From positions 1-12,571 of the forward strand of contig DAIEQP010000371.1 of the NCBI GenBank assembly GCA_027347805.1: a stretch of DNA of 12,571 nucleotides, read 5' to 3'. Under the pieces are notes generated by a model. That model saw nothing but the letters and a program-made list of their open reading frames with translations, searched no databases and was not told where the DNA came from. Shown piece after piece: positions 1 to 8,462 of the stretch (the stretch's first letter is position 1; every line of letters starts with the position of its first letter). The stretch is from Ignavibacteria bacterium. Lineage in GTDB: Bacteria > Bacteroidota > Ignavibacteria > Ignavibacteriales > Melioribacteraceae. A program made the translations under genes and the position numbers.

Positions 1-805
1 AAATTATAGCGGCTCCGAGTTTTAAAATATATTCAAAGACCTTGAAAGCATTCTTTATAATACCGGCATCTTTTAAACGAATCTTTTCGCTGGCGCCAAC
101 AACTAAAGAAATCTTTTTAACAGATTCAAATGTACAGCGGAATTCATCGATATGATGATATGCAACGAGCTTGGGGTAGTAAAGAAACTTTTTACCTTTG
201 CTTTCCATCTGTCTGAATATATATTTATCATCACTTCGAAGACGGAGTTCGGTGTTAAACACCCCAATTTCCTTAAATAAACTTTTCCGGAATATCATAC
301 TGGCGCCGGGCGGATATTTACTGTAGGGATACTCCCTTGTTTTGTCTCCCCAATCAGCTTTTGTAACCAAACCCCATAGTGGTTTTGACATCCACTTCGG
401 CTCTTCACCAGTTGCATAAACAGGAAGTATTTTTCCTCCCATCGCATCAATGCCAGGATGAGAATCGAAAAATTCAATTGCGCGGTCAACATAATCGGTG
501 GTTACTTCTGCATCATCATCCAAAAAACAAATCAATTCTGATTTTGATTCTTTTATTCCGCGGTTCCTAGCCGCCGATAATCCTTTTTGAGTTTCGAGAT
601 GATATTGAATTTGCAAATCCGGATTATTCAGAATAAAATCCCTGCAAATTTGCTCTGTACTATCTGTTGAATTGTTGTTAACAATAATTATTTCAAAGAT
701 ACTTTTATCGGCAGTAATGGTTGTAAAAGATTTTAGTACAACCGGAAGAATGACTTCTCGATTGAATGTACAAACAATTAATGAAATGCGTAATTCTCGG
801 TTCAT
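1..805 (-). CDS. Family 2 glycosyltransferase (GT-A fold), 3' end outside window
   Basis: This gene probably adds a sugar to a surface polysaccharide from a nucleotide-sugar donor at the inner face of the membrane. The frame is open from ATG at 805 to base 1 (268 codons) with no stop, so the C terminus is missing. The N terminus has the family 2 beginning (ISLIVCTFNR), then VNNNSTD near residue 43, KGLSAARNRG near residue 75, and the metal/nucleotide-binding DDD at residues 96-98 after CFL. A second acidic pair (SDDKYIF, residues 192-193) is the likely catalytic-base region, followed by YYPKLVAYHH. The last visible residues turn hydrophobic (EYILKLGAA), perhaps the start of a membrane segment. 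The ATG overlaps the stop codon of the flippase gene as ATGA, which fixes the start and suggests translational coupling. Donor and acceptor cannot be read from the sequence. The family assignment is secure, the specific role is not. Confidence 0.9.
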   Translation of the reverse strand, partial: MNRELRISLIVCTFNREVILPVVLKSFTTITADKSIFEIIIVNNNSTDSTEQICRDFILNNPDLQIQYHLETQKGLSAARNRGIKESKSELICFLDDDAEVTTDYVDRAIEFFDSHPGIDAMGGKILPVYATGEEPKWMSKPLWGLVTKADWGDKTREYPYSKYPPGASMIFRKSLFKEIGVFNTELRLRSDDKYIFRQMESKGKKFLYYPKLVAYHHIDEFRCTFESVKKISLVVGASEKIRLKDAGIIKNAFKVFEYILKLGAAII

Positions 806-2298
806 TTACTTAGCAAATTGTTAAAAATATTTTTAATGTCTTTCGGGTTCTTGATTTTAAGTATACTGTTTCTGATTGTAGTCAATTCAATATCTTCATA
901 AAATTTCAATCCATGCATTATAACAGGAAAAACAATTATCAAGATTATTTTGATCAATACGTCGGCTATTACAAAATTTGTTTTAATAAAGCCTGAAAGG
1001 GCATATAAACCAATTCCTACAAAAAATAATTTTATCAGCTTCAACGATTCATAAGTAATCTTATAATATTTATCCGCAATTATTTTTGAAGCAAAGAAGA
1101 ATAACACGAAAGCAATTAGAGTAGTATACGCAGCGGTAATAACACCATACTTTGGAAGGAATAATAAATTAAGAATAACATTTAACGCCCCAGCAGCAAC
1201 TGTTAGTATGCCGATATAAACAGTTTTTTCAGACAGCATAATCCCAACAAATGCCACGTTTCGCATCGAGCTGAAAACATATGCGAGGATAATAATCGGG
1301 ACGAATATTCCGGCGCCGTTGAATTTATTTTGCCCCATAATAGAAACAATTATATCGCTAAAGAGAGAAAGTGCCAGCCCTCCCCAGATTAAAACAAAAC
1401 ACATGTATGTCATCAACTTGCTGTAATATCTTGTGTCGCCCGGGCGTTTATATTCTTTGTAGGTTGAAGGAAGCAGGGCCTGGCTAAAGGGCAGAATTAG
1501 AAACATCTGAAGTATCCCGGCAATCTTATAACCGAAATCGTAGACGCCAACTTCTTTCAGATTAAAAAATAGTTTTATCAAAAACCGATCACTCAGATTT
1601 AGAACATAAATTCCTAATGCAGAAAAAATTAATGGGAAACCATACTTTAACGATTTAACGCAAATTGGATTTAAAAACCGGAATTCCATTTGAGAGACTA
1701 ACAGCGGTATTAATATTGCAAGACAAGCTATTTCACTAACCAGGTATGCGAATAATACTCCTGTAATTGCCCAGCTCATGTTTGCTACCAATAAAACAAT
1801 TAGGCCGATCGTAAAAATTATTCTAACAAGATTTACAATAGTATATTGAAAAGATTTTTCATCAGCACGCAGTTTGTTCAGAAAGACAGAATTGAAAGCT
1901 CTCAACACACTGATTAATACTACAAAATGAAGCTTGCCGATAAAGTATGAGTTTGCACCAAAAGAAAATGGAAAAAACATCTGGGAAAATAATGCCGCTG
2001 ATCCAAATACAATTCCGGAGAGGAAGACTAAAATTGTAATTGTAAAGAAAATAGATTTCTTTTCTTTTGCATATTCCTTTACAGAATTAAAATAAAGGAT
2101 AGAGTTTGCCTGCCCCAGTGTAATTGCTTCTGCGGCAACAATCATTACAATTTCTAAAATTGCAAGCGCCCCGAATTCAGCATTGGAAAGATAAAACGCA
2201 TTGATCGGCAGGGTAATTAATCCCATTCCTTTTTGGGCAATATTACCAAAGCTGTAAAGCGCAGTGTGTTTTAAGATTCCAAATATTTTTTCTTTCAT
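802..2298 (-). CDS. Polysaccharide flippase, Wzx/MATE-like (MOP superfamily)
   Basis: This 498-residue polytopic inner-membrane protein most likely flips lipid-linked oligosaccharide units from the cytoplasmic to the periplasmic leaflet. Hydrophobic segments repeat along the length in two halves, consistent with 12-14 helices, and the length is usual for Wzx-type transporters. The N terminus (HTALYSFGNIAQKGMGLITL) is typical of the family, as is the mid-protein motif NLSDRFLIKLFFNLKEVGVY with following DFGYKIA, where polysaccharide exporters carry a D-R-F-x-I...GxY pattern. It begins 10 bp after the YfhO-type gene ends. No clear Shine-Dalgarno precedes the ATG (the upstream bases are ATTTCTATAG), so translation may depend on the gene before it. 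The stop overlaps the next glycosyltransferase start. The call rests on motif and topology, and sequence alone does not give the substrate. Confidence 0.9.
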   Translation of the reverse strand: MKEKIFGILKHTALYSFGNIAQKGMGLITLPINAFYLSNAEFGALAILEIVMIVAAEAITLGQANSILYFNSVKEYAKEKKSIFFTITILVFLSGIVFGSAALFSQMFFPFSFGANSYFIGKLHFVVLISVLRAFNSVFLNKLRADEKSFQYTIVNLVRIIFTIGLIVLLVANMSWAITGVLFAYLVSEIACLAILIPLLVSQMEFRFLNPICVKSLKYGFPLIFSALGIYVLNLSDRFLIKLFFNLKEVGVYDFGYKIAGILQMFLILPFSQALLPSTYKEYKRPGDTRYYSKLMTYMCFVLIWGGLALSLFSDIIVSIMGQNKFNGAGIFVPIIILAYVFSSMRNVAFVGIMLSEKTVYIGILTVAAGALNVILNLLFLPKYGVITAAYTTLIAFVLFFFASKIIADKYYKITYESLKLIKLFFVGIGLYALSGFIKTNFVIADVLIKIILIIVFPVIMHGLKFYEDIELTTIRNSILKIKNPKDIKNIFNNLLSK

Positions 2299-2308
2299 CT
2301 ATAGAAAT

Positions 2309-4846
2309 TTATTTCTTTTCTTCTTCCGGTTTCTTTTTCTTTGAGATAAATATTATTGCTGCAACACCGGCAAACAAAAGTATGTTTAATATTAGTGAGA
2401 GACTTTTGCCAAGGGCAAATCCTTTTGGTTCGTAAACGAATTCAACTTTATGATTTCCTTTTGGAACCACAATTCCCTGGAAACCAAAATTTGCTTTGTA
2501 AACTTTGGTTAAATTACCATCAATATAAGCTTTCCAGCCGGGCAGATATGTTGTGCTATGAAAAAGAAAATTATCTCCTTTCGCGTTTACATCAACTACA
2601 ATGCGCTCATCTTTATATTCAACAATTCTGGATGTCGATGTTGAATCTCCCTTATCATACTTGAAATCGAGTTTATCAACGAAAGCTACATTTTGGGGAT
2701 CAAACGCATCATTTTTGATTGCATTTAAAATATCCACAGAAGATTTTTGTTCAACGCTATTAACAAAAAATACTCTTGGCAAAGCCTTATCGTATCGGGT
2801 CACAATTGTATTTTGATTTGCGGAGACTGTTGTAAAACCGGGTGGATTGAACGGCTGATCTGTTACAATATATTTAACGCCAAGCATTCTCCATAAAGTA
2901 AAATTGACAGGAGTTCCAACTACATCCATTATATCCTGGAAACTTCTCGGCTTGGCGGCGGAATATCCATAGAAATCCTCTTGCAGAAAATAGACGTTAA
3001 AGTTTCCATTGTTAGAAAAACTTCCGTTTGAGCCATCCTGTTTTATGTTTAATAAACGGTAGGGTAATTTTTCGTTCTGAGATTTTATTACGGAAATATA
3101 TTCGGGTTCTCTAAACCCTTCATTTGCTGTATTAATGTCTGTATAATTAGCCCCGCGTGAACTGACTCTGAATAAATCAATAAGACAGAAAACAATAACT
3201 CCAGCTATGAAAAGCTGCTTGTTGATTTTGTTTGAAACATAAGCGTAGCATAAACCAAAAGTTAATGCAAGAAGTGCCAGGGCAACTTGTACATCGCCAC
3301 GGAACATACTTGCTGCATAATCTGAAAACGCACTGTAATATTGAGCTCTTTGTGAATCAGAACCCAGGCCAGATACAAATTGAGAAACACGGCCAGCATA
3401 AGAATTAGCAATTGCATCTCCGCCTATAAGCGCTAGGATGAAAAGTACCGCAAACACTATCGAAGTATACTTCAAGCCTTTTTCAAGTGAAGAGCTCTTT
3501 TCATTTCGCGCAGATACGATATGCATTATACCATAACCAGCCAGGATTGGAAAAATAATCTGGACGACATGAAGTATTTGTACCGGTGCGCGGAAGTTAT
3601 CAAACATTGGAACGTAGTAATAGAATAAATTATAAATAACAGGAAAATTTTTACCAAAGGACATAAGCAGGAAAAGAAAAACAACAATTCCGAAAAACTG
3701 AATGATCGGTTCTTTTCTTTTTACATATATGGCAAATAATCCTAAAGCAAAAACTATAACGCCCATGTACATAGCGGTATCAACCAGCGGCATTTGTCCA
3801 ATATATGTGTTGATTTCCTGCGGAGTATTGTTTGTTAACGGACCATCATAAGTCGATCTTCCAAAACCATAATAGCTGGGTATTATAAATGTTACAATTT
3901 CTTCGGGAGAGAATGACCAACCGGTTGCATATTCATATGAATTGTTTTGTGATGCACCGGTATTATGAGTTTCGGTTACACTTTGTGTCCCGCGTGTTGA
4001 GAATGGTTTGTATTCAAGAATTTGAGAGTATGTATCGTAAGACATAAGTAGCGCAATTATTGTTGCGCCGATGAATATACCGGCAGATTTAATAAGCTGT
4101 AATTGTAAATATTTGTCTTTTATAATTAATGCCCTGATGAAATAGAAAATAAAATAGAGGGCTGTAAGTAGAGCGAAATAAAATACTATTTGAACATGGG
4201 CGCTCAATGCAAGCAGGTGAATACCCAAAATCAAAATTAGAATATCGAGAAGTTTAATCTGCTTTTGAAACCGAAACAGCATTAAAAGAATAAATGGAAA
4301 AAGCGCAAGACTTTTTAATTTGGAAATATGACCAATATAAAACAAGAGAGTAATGCCGGTACTGAAAGTCATTGCAAGAGCAACAAAAAAACTTATGCTT
4401 CGATTAAATCCTAAACCGCGCATTAAAAAGAAAGCGGCGAAACCAAGAATAATAAAACTAAATGTGAATGTTGCATTATAGTCTTTCGTTAAACTTTCGG
4501 CAGTAATTGAGATTGTTGAGTAAACTGCATTTGTCAAATCGAACCAGCGTGGTGAACCAGTTGTCACTACCGCGGGAATACCGCAAAAAATGTAGGGATT
4601 CCAAAGGGCGTTTCCATCTCTTTCCTTCAATGCATATTGGCGCAAACTTTTGGATTGTGTTAAATCATAAGATGATGTTGTTTTATCGCCGAATATTACC
4701 GGTGAAAAGAAGATAAGAATCAATAAAAGCAAAAGTAAAAGTAATGCAGGCGTTCTATATTTTTCCGGAATAAAATTGTCAAACGAAAAACCAATTTCAT
4801 TTTGTTTGTTTTTGTTTACGGCAGTTTTTACGTGTTGCTTTGCCAT
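2309..4846 (-). CDS. YfhO-family membrane protein (probable GT-C glycosyltransferase)
   Basis: An 845-residue integral membrane protein. After a basic, cytoplasmic-looking N terminus, the first membrane segment spans about residues 33-53. It is followed by a large outside loop with acidic residues (GDKTTSSYDL, D54 and D61) and the FCGIP stretch, as in GT-C enzymes where a first-loop Asp is catalytic. About a dozen further helices follow. A large soluble domain covers roughly 580-810 and ends in the pattern YLPGWKAYIDG...VPKGNHKVEFVYEP, a strong YfhO hallmark. A last helix and a lysine-rich tail close the protein. In Firmicutes, YfhO works with the polyprenyl-phosphate glycosyltransferase CsbB in lipoteichoic acid glycosylation, so a role in adding sugars from a polyprenyl-phosphate donor outside the membrane is plausible here but inferred. 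The start is supported by GGAG at 4852-4855. It lies 44 bp after the GT-B gene. Family confidence is high, exact reaction unknown. Confidence 0.88.
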   Translation of the reverse strand: MAKQHVKTAVNKNKQNEIGFSFDNFIPEKYRTPALLLLLLLLILIFFSPVIFGDKTTSSYDLTQSKSLRQYALKERDGNALWNPYIFCGIPAVVTTGSPRWFDLTNAVYSTISITAESLTKDYNATFTFSFIILGFAAFFLMRGLGFNRSISFFVALAMTFSTGITLLFYIGHISKLKSLALFPFILLMLFRFQKQIKLLDILILILGIHLLALSAHVQIVFYFALLTALYFIFYFIRALIIKDKYLQLQLIKSAGIFIGATIIALLMSYDTYSQILEYKPFSTRGTQSVTETHNTGASQNNSYEYATGWSFSPEEIVTFIIPSYYGFGRSTYDGPLTNNTPQEINTYIGQMPLVDTAMYMGVIVFALGLFAIYVKRKEPIIQFFGIVVFLFLLMSFGKNFPVIYNLFYYYVPMFDNFRAPVQILHVVQIIFPILAGYGIMHIVSARNEKSSSLEKGLKYTSIVFAVLFILALIGGDAIANSYAGRVSQFVSGLGSDSQRAQYYSAFSDYAASMFRGDVQVALALLALTFGLCYAYVSNKINKQLFIAGVIVFCLIDLFRVSSRGANYTDINTANEGFREPEYISVIKSQNEKLPYRLLNIKQDGSNGSFSNNGNFNVYFLQEDFYGYSAAKPRSFQDIMDVVGTPVNFTLWRMLGVKYIVTDQPFNPPGFTTVSANQNTIVTRYDKALPRVFFVNSVEQKSSVDILNAIKNDAFDPQNVAFVDKLDFKYDKGDSTSTSRIVEYKDERIVVDVNAKGDNFLFHSTTYLPGWKAYIDGNLTKVYKANFGFQGIVVPKGNHKVEFVYEPKGFALGKSLSLILNILLFAGVAAIIFISKKKKPEEEKK

Positions 4847-4851
4847 TTATT

Positions 4852-4855
4852 CTCC
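4852..4855 (-). promoter_or_regulatory. Shine-Dalgarno site of the YfhO-family gene
   Basis: Read on the minus strand, the bases before the ATG are TTGGAGAATAA. GGAG sits at a normal distance from the start and supports the ATG at 4846. The flippase gene below has no comparable site. Confidence 0.6.
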
Positions 4856-4890
4856 AAGATAAATTTTAGTGTAAATAAAGTATGTGAAAA

Positions 4891-6153
4891 TTATTTATTC
4901 AAAATCGTTTTAGCATAAATATCCCAGCTCATATTGCCAGCCAGCTCGGCAACACGTTCCCGTGGAATTGGATCTGATAAAAACATTTTCATTACATCGT
5001 ACATGGAATCAATATTTTCCGGTTCTGCAAGATAACCGTTATAACCGTGTTTAAAGTTTTCAGGAAAATGACCAACGCGTGTTGCAATACTGGGCAAATT
5101 GAAATTGTATGCAATTGATTCTACTCCGGATGGTGTTGCAACAAGATAAAAAAGAACATTGCAGTCAGCCACCTGAAAATACCTGTGAACTTCTTCGTTG
5201 CCGACATACCGGTTAACAACAACAACTTTATCTTTGATTCCAAGTTCATCAATTAAATTGAGCGGTCGATAATTGTTCTCATCATCATTTGATTTGATCA
5301 GAATTTTTTTTACGGCACCAAAGATGGTTTTTTTAATTTTTGTTGAAAGTTTATTTGAGTCCAGAGTATTCCAGAACGATTCTCCTACTATCAAAAGGGA
5401 AACATCATCCCGTTCCTTTGCTAATTTTGCAAAGGATTGAATGACATTATGGAGCCCCTTGTATTTCCGGATGAATCCGAAAAAGAGAAAAACATTTTTT
5501 TGTAAACCGAGTTCATTTTTAACTTTTTCTCTGTCAAAGTTGGGATCCGGCACAAACATATCATACACAGGATGAAACAGTTTTATCACTGTCGAGTTAT
5601 TAGGGGAACGGGTTCCGTCATATGTTAAATCAAAATTCTTGCCGGGAAAAACCTTTTTCAATTCATCAAAAGTTTTGAGCGAGTGAACAATAAATGTATG
5701 CGGTTTTGATAATGCATAATTCAACATCAATTTGTCAACGGCGCTGCCTTCTTTCTGCGCTACAACATGAAGATCAAAAATAATTTCACAATGTGACTGC
5801 CGCTTTAATTTCTTAGCGATCCAGCCCATTGGCAAACCCTGGATTGAAATTGCCCACTGGAATACAACTATTTCCGGATTTATTTTTTTGATTACATCAA
5901 CGGTTTGCTTCCAGCTTATTGGATTGTTGTAGTTGGTTACATATTCAACTTTGATATTTGTACCTTCAAAAAAGTTTTTTTTCGAAGTACGATCGATAAA
6001 ATCTCTTGGAATAATTGATGGATATTGTTGTGTCCATGAAACTATAGTGACGTCAGCGCCAAGTTTATTCAGCGCTTTTGCAAGCGAGGTTGTATAATTT
6101 GCAATTCCTCCCTTGAATTGCGGGCCCGGGCCGAAGATTACAACATTTCTCAT
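4891..6153 (-). CDS. Family 1/4-type glycosyltransferase (GT-B fold)
   Basis: A 420-residue soluble or membrane-associated cytoplasmic enzyme that would transfer a sugar from a nucleotide donor to a growing lipid-linked glycan. The N-terminal Rossmann domain opens with VVIFGPGPQFKGGIANYTT (glycine-rich acceptor-side loop), and the C-terminal donor domain starts near residue 220 with FLFFGFIRKYKGL (residues 223-234), where the basic residues normally contact the donor phosphates. The region ATPSGVESIAYNFNLPSIAT (residues 339-358) and VGHFPEN match a recognised subgroup in which the first glutamate of the usual E-x7-E motif is absent and replaced by an A-T-x-S-G-V stretch; E345 sits at the second Glu position. 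The C terminus (MSWDIYAKTIL) is typical. It starts 18 bp after the epimerase ends and is preceded by a weak purine-rich site. Family certain, sugar and linkage unknown. Confidence 0.9.
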   Translation of the reverse strand: MRNVVIFGPGPQFKGGIANYTTSLAKALNKLGADVTIVSWTQQYPSIIPRDFIDRTSKKNFFEGTNIKVEYVTNYNNPISWKQTVDVIKKINPEIVVFQWAISIQGLPMGWIAKKLKRQSHCEIIFDLHVVAQKEGSAVDKLMLNYALSKPHTFIVHSLKTFDELKKVFPGKNFDLTYDGTRSPNNSTVIKLFHPVYDMFVPDPNFDREKVKNELGLQKNVFLFFGFIRKYKGLHNVIQSFAKLAKERDDVSLLIVGESFWNTLDSNKLSTKIKKTIFGAVKKILIKSNDDENNYRPLNLIDELGIKDKVVVVNRYVGNEEVHRYFQVADCNVLFYLVATPSGVESIAYNFNLPSIATRVGHFPENFKHGYNGYLAEPENIDSMYDVMKMFLSDPIPRERVAELAGNMSWDIYAKTILNK

Positions 6154-6171
6154 TTTTATAATTGTTCTTTT

Positions 6172-7221
6172 CTAATTTTTCGAGTTTTTTACAGCCACGT
6201 TGTAAACCCGCTTCATTCCTTCTTCAACAGAAATCTTCGGCTCCCATCCTAAAATCTGTTTTACAAAACTCATATCGCAGTAGCGGGAATGAACTCCCAT
6301 CGGTTTGTCGACTAATGGTTTTATAGTTGGTTCATATCCGGCAAAGCCGCAGAAAATTTTAATCAAATCCATGAACGTAGTTAATCTTCCCGAACCAATG
6401 TTGATTGCGGTTCCATCATGAATTTTATCCATTGCAAGAAACATACAATCCATAACATCATCAATATGAACAAAATCTCTTCCCTGCAAACCGGTTCCCC
6501 AAACAACGAAAGGATCTTCCTTTTTTGCCGCCCGCATTGCAATTGCGGGAACGGGATATGTTAAATCCTGGTCTTCGCCATAACCGCTGAATGGACGAAT
6601 GCATACAATTGAAATTCCATAATGTTTTGCTGCAATCTTTGCTAAAAATTCACCTGTCATTTTTGTCCAGCCGTAAGTAAGATCAGGCATACCGAGCGTA
6701 AAACCATCGATATTAATATCGGCTTCTTTAAGTGCAACAGCATCGCTCTCGGTTTGCATATTAATTGGATAAGCAGCAGAAGAGCTTGGATACATTACAC
6801 GTTCCGGTTTTGCTTTTGCAATCCAATTAAAAAATTCTGCATCAATTGCCAAATCAAGCGCTACAGCCATCGGGTCACCTTCAATTTTTGCCCGGCCGCC
6901 AACAATTTCAGCAAAATGAAATGCATCGCCGATTCTTTCAATTTTTAACCCATATTCGTTTTCAAGCCATTGGGGTTCATCTTGAATTTTAGTTAGGAAC
7001 TTTCGGAAATCCATTTTCCAGAAAAATAATCTTTCATCCTTTCCGAAAATTTCTATGTCTTTAAATTTTCGAGTCGTTGTATCCTGAAGCCATGTTGATG
7101 GGTGAGTTCCTACAGAGAGATCGTCAATCATTAAAACACAATCGTTTGTTCTTTTTAATAATTGCTTAACAGTATTGCGTCCCACAAATCCGCAGGCGCC
7201 GGAGACAAGATGATATTTCAT
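6172..7221 (-). CDS. NAD-dependent nucleotide-sugar epimerase/dehydratase (extended SDR)
   Basis: A 349-residue cytoplasmic enzyme likely to convert one nucleotide-activated sugar into another for the glycosyltransferases in the same operon. It shows the extended short-chain dehydrogenase layout: GACGFVG at residues 8-14 binds the NAD pyrophosphate, IDDLS at 32-36 would hold the adenosine ribose, PSSSAAY at 145-151 supplies the catalytic Ser region, and Y183-G-W-T-K187 is the catalytic Y-x3-K pair. RPFSGYG (209-215) and GRDFVHIDDV (247-256) are conserved in the UDP-glucose 4-epimerase-like branch. Length is normal and no key residue is missing. It is the first gene of the operon, just below the terminator of the upstream glycosyltransferase, and has an AAGGA site before its ATG. 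Whether it is a C4 epimerase, a 4,6-dehydratase or a GDP-mannose 3,5-epimerase-like enzyme is not decided. Confidence 0.9.
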   Translation of the reverse strand: MKYHLVSGACGFVGRNTVKQLLKRTNDCVLMIDDLSVGTHPSTWLQDTTTRKFKDIEIFGKDERLFFWKMDFRKFLTKIQDEPQWLENEYGLKIERIGDAFHFAEIVGGRAKIEGDPMAVALDLAIDAEFFNWIAKAKPERVMYPSSSAAYPINMQTESDAVALKEADINIDGFTLGMPDLTYGWTKMTGEFLAKIAAKHYGISIVCIRPFSGYGEDQDLTYPVPAIAMRAAKKEDPFVVWGTGLQGRDFVHIDDVMDCMFLAMDKIHDGTAINIGSGRLTTFMDLIKIFCGFAGYEPTIKPLVDKPMGVHSRYCDMSFVKQILGWEPKISVEEGMKRVYNVAVKNSKN

Positions 7222-7230
7222 GCTAATTTA

Positions 7231-7235
7231 TCCTT
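7231..7235 (-). promoter_or_regulatory. Shine-Dalgarno site of the epimerase gene
   Basis: The minus strand reads AAGGATAAATTAGC before the ATG. AAGGA lies nine bases upstream of the start and supports the ATG at 7221. The polysaccharide operon promoter should lie just upstream (about 7240-7290 on the minus strand). That stretch has a TATAAAAT-like string at about 7256-7263 but no convincing -35 element. Confidence 0.5.
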
Positions 7236-7291
7236 AGAGTTGGGCGAAAAATAAGAATTTTATATCGAACGGAGAACGAAAGAGTAAGGAT

Positions 7292-7337
7292 AAAAAAAGC
7301 CCCGCAGAATTTGTTTTTCAATAAACTCTAGCGGGGC
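7292..7337 (-). terminator. Intrinsic terminator of the polyprenyl-phosphate glycosyltransferase gene
   Basis: On the minus strand, GCCCCGC (7337-7331) pairs with GCGGGGC (7305-7299) and runs directly into TTTTTTT (7298-7292). The stem can extend inward by TCT/AGA with one bulged base, leaving a loop of about 18 bases. It starts nine bases after the stop codon of the gene at 7346-8446. On the plus strand the hairpin is followed only by AGTTTT and no plus-strand gene ends here, so the direction is clear. It separates that gene from the epimerase operon. Confidence 0.88.
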
Positions 7338-7345
7338 AGTTTTAA

Positions 7346-8446
7346 TTATTTCTTTTCTTTGATAACGTATTCTTTTTCGGAATGTGTGTTGTGAACAATT
7401 AACTCGCCAATTAAACCGATTGCAAAAAATTGCACACCAACTATTATCAGCAAAATTCCAAGAAAGAAGATTGGACGGTTATTAATTCCAATATTAAATA
7501 AAATTTTCTCTATGGTTAGCCAGGCACTTATAATAAATCCAGCCAGTGTGGAAATCATTCCAATAAAACCAAATAAGTGCATCGGGCGTTTGATGAACCG
7601 TACAGTAAAGATCACAGTAATCAGGTCAATAAAACCTTTAAAGAATCTTGAGACACCAAATTTAGTTTTACCGTACCTTCTCGGATGATGCTTTACTACA
7701 ATTTCAGAAATAGTAAAACCTTTCCATTTAGCAAGTACCGGAAGATAGCGGTGCATTTCACCGTAAACATCAAGAGACTGAACAACAGATTTGCGGTATG
7801 CTTTCAAGCCGCAGTTAAAATCGTGAAGTTTAACGCCGGAAAGAATCCTGGTAACAAAATTGAAAAATTTAGATGTGATTTTTTTTATAAATGGGTCGAA
7901 TCTTTTTTTCTTCCATCCTGAAACAAGGTCATATCCTTCTTCAAGTTTTTTCAGAAGGTTGGGGATTTCTGCCGGGTCATCCTGTAAATCGGCATCCATT
8001 GTAATAACGGCATCGCCGGTAACATTTTTGAAAGCTACTTGAAGTGCGGCACTTTTACCATAATTCGATCTAAAACTGAAGTAATGAACTTTATTATCTG
8101 AACGGGAAAGTTCTTTGATAATAGAAAGGGATTTATCTTTACTTCCGTCGTCAATAAAAAGAATTTCGTAATCAGATGAAACAGTGCGCAGCGCTTTTCT
8201 GATTTCCTGGTATAAAGGACGAATTGATTCCTCTTCGTCAAGTAAAGGAACGACTATAGAAACCTTTTTGAAGCTTACTTGCTGAACCACAACCGGCTGT
8301 TGCGGTTGATTGGAATCATTAGATTTCTGTTTGTAGTTTTTTCTATAATAAGGTGGACGTCTGTACGGTCTTTTCTGTTTTTGAGCCGGCTGCTGTGTCT
8401 GGCCGGAATTTGTTTCCTGTTGCGGTTCGTTTGTGTTTTCTTCCAT
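7346..8446 (-). CDS. Polyprenyl-phosphate glycosyltransferase, DPM1/GtrB/CsbB-like, with N-terminal low-complexity extension
   Basis: A 366-residue enzyme predicted to transfer a sugar from a nucleotide donor to undecaprenyl phosphate at the cytoplasmic face. The GT-A domain runs from about residue 58 (VSIVVPLLDEEES at 62-74), with FIDDGSKDKS (97-106), SNYGKSAAL (127-135), MDADLQDDP (150-158, containing the D-x-D) and the HHPRRYGKTKFG stretch (253-264) typical of the GtrB/DPM1 group. Two C-terminal helices at about 288-313 and 325-351 anchor it, as in GtrB and CsbB. The first 57 residues are extra: rich in Gln, Asn and Pro with a central RPYRRPPYYRKNYKQK block. The next ATG is at residue 150 inside the catalytic motif, so ATG translation must include the extension; a GTG at residue 53 is the only obvious later alternative. 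No clear ribosome site precedes the ATG. It is a single-gene unit ending in its own terminator. Confidence 0.92.
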   Translation of the reverse strand: MEENTNEPQQETNSGQTQQPAQKQKRPYRRPPYYRKNYKQKSNDSNQPQQPVVVQQVSFKKVSIVVPLLDEEESIRPLYQEIRKALRTVSSDYEILFIDDGSKDKSLSIIKELSRSDNKVHYFSFRSNYGKSAALQVAFKNVTGDAVITMDADLQDDPAEIPNLLKKLEEGYDLVSGWKKKRFDPFIKKITSKFFNFVTRILSGVKLHDFNCGLKAYRKSVVQSLDVYGEMHRYLPVLAKWKGFTISEIVVKHHPRRYGKTKFGVSRFFKGFIDLITVIFTVRFIKRPMHLFGFIGMISTLAGFIISAWLTIEKILFNIGINNRPIFFLGILLIIVGVQFFAIGLIGELIVHNTHSEKEYVIKEKK

Positions 8447-8462
8447 ATTTATCTAAATCAAA

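Noticed and set aside
1..805. Frameshift or pseudogene at the window start
   Set aside because: Reading from ATG at 805 the frame stays open with family 2 motifs in order to base 1; it is simply cut by the window edge.
2356..2816. Two plus-strand open frames opposite the YfhO-family gene
   Set aside because: They lie fully inside a clear gene on the other strand, have no plausible ribosome site and no protein-like domain pattern.
6121..6134. CGGGCCCGGG palindrome as a regulatory site
   Set aside because: It encodes the GPGP part of the glycine-rich loop at the GT-B protein's N terminus, which explains the G+C-rich run.
7299..7337. Terminator acting for plus-strand transcription
   Set aside because: No plus-strand gene ends nearby and the run after the stem on that strand is only AGTTTT, whereas the minus strand has seven T after the stem.
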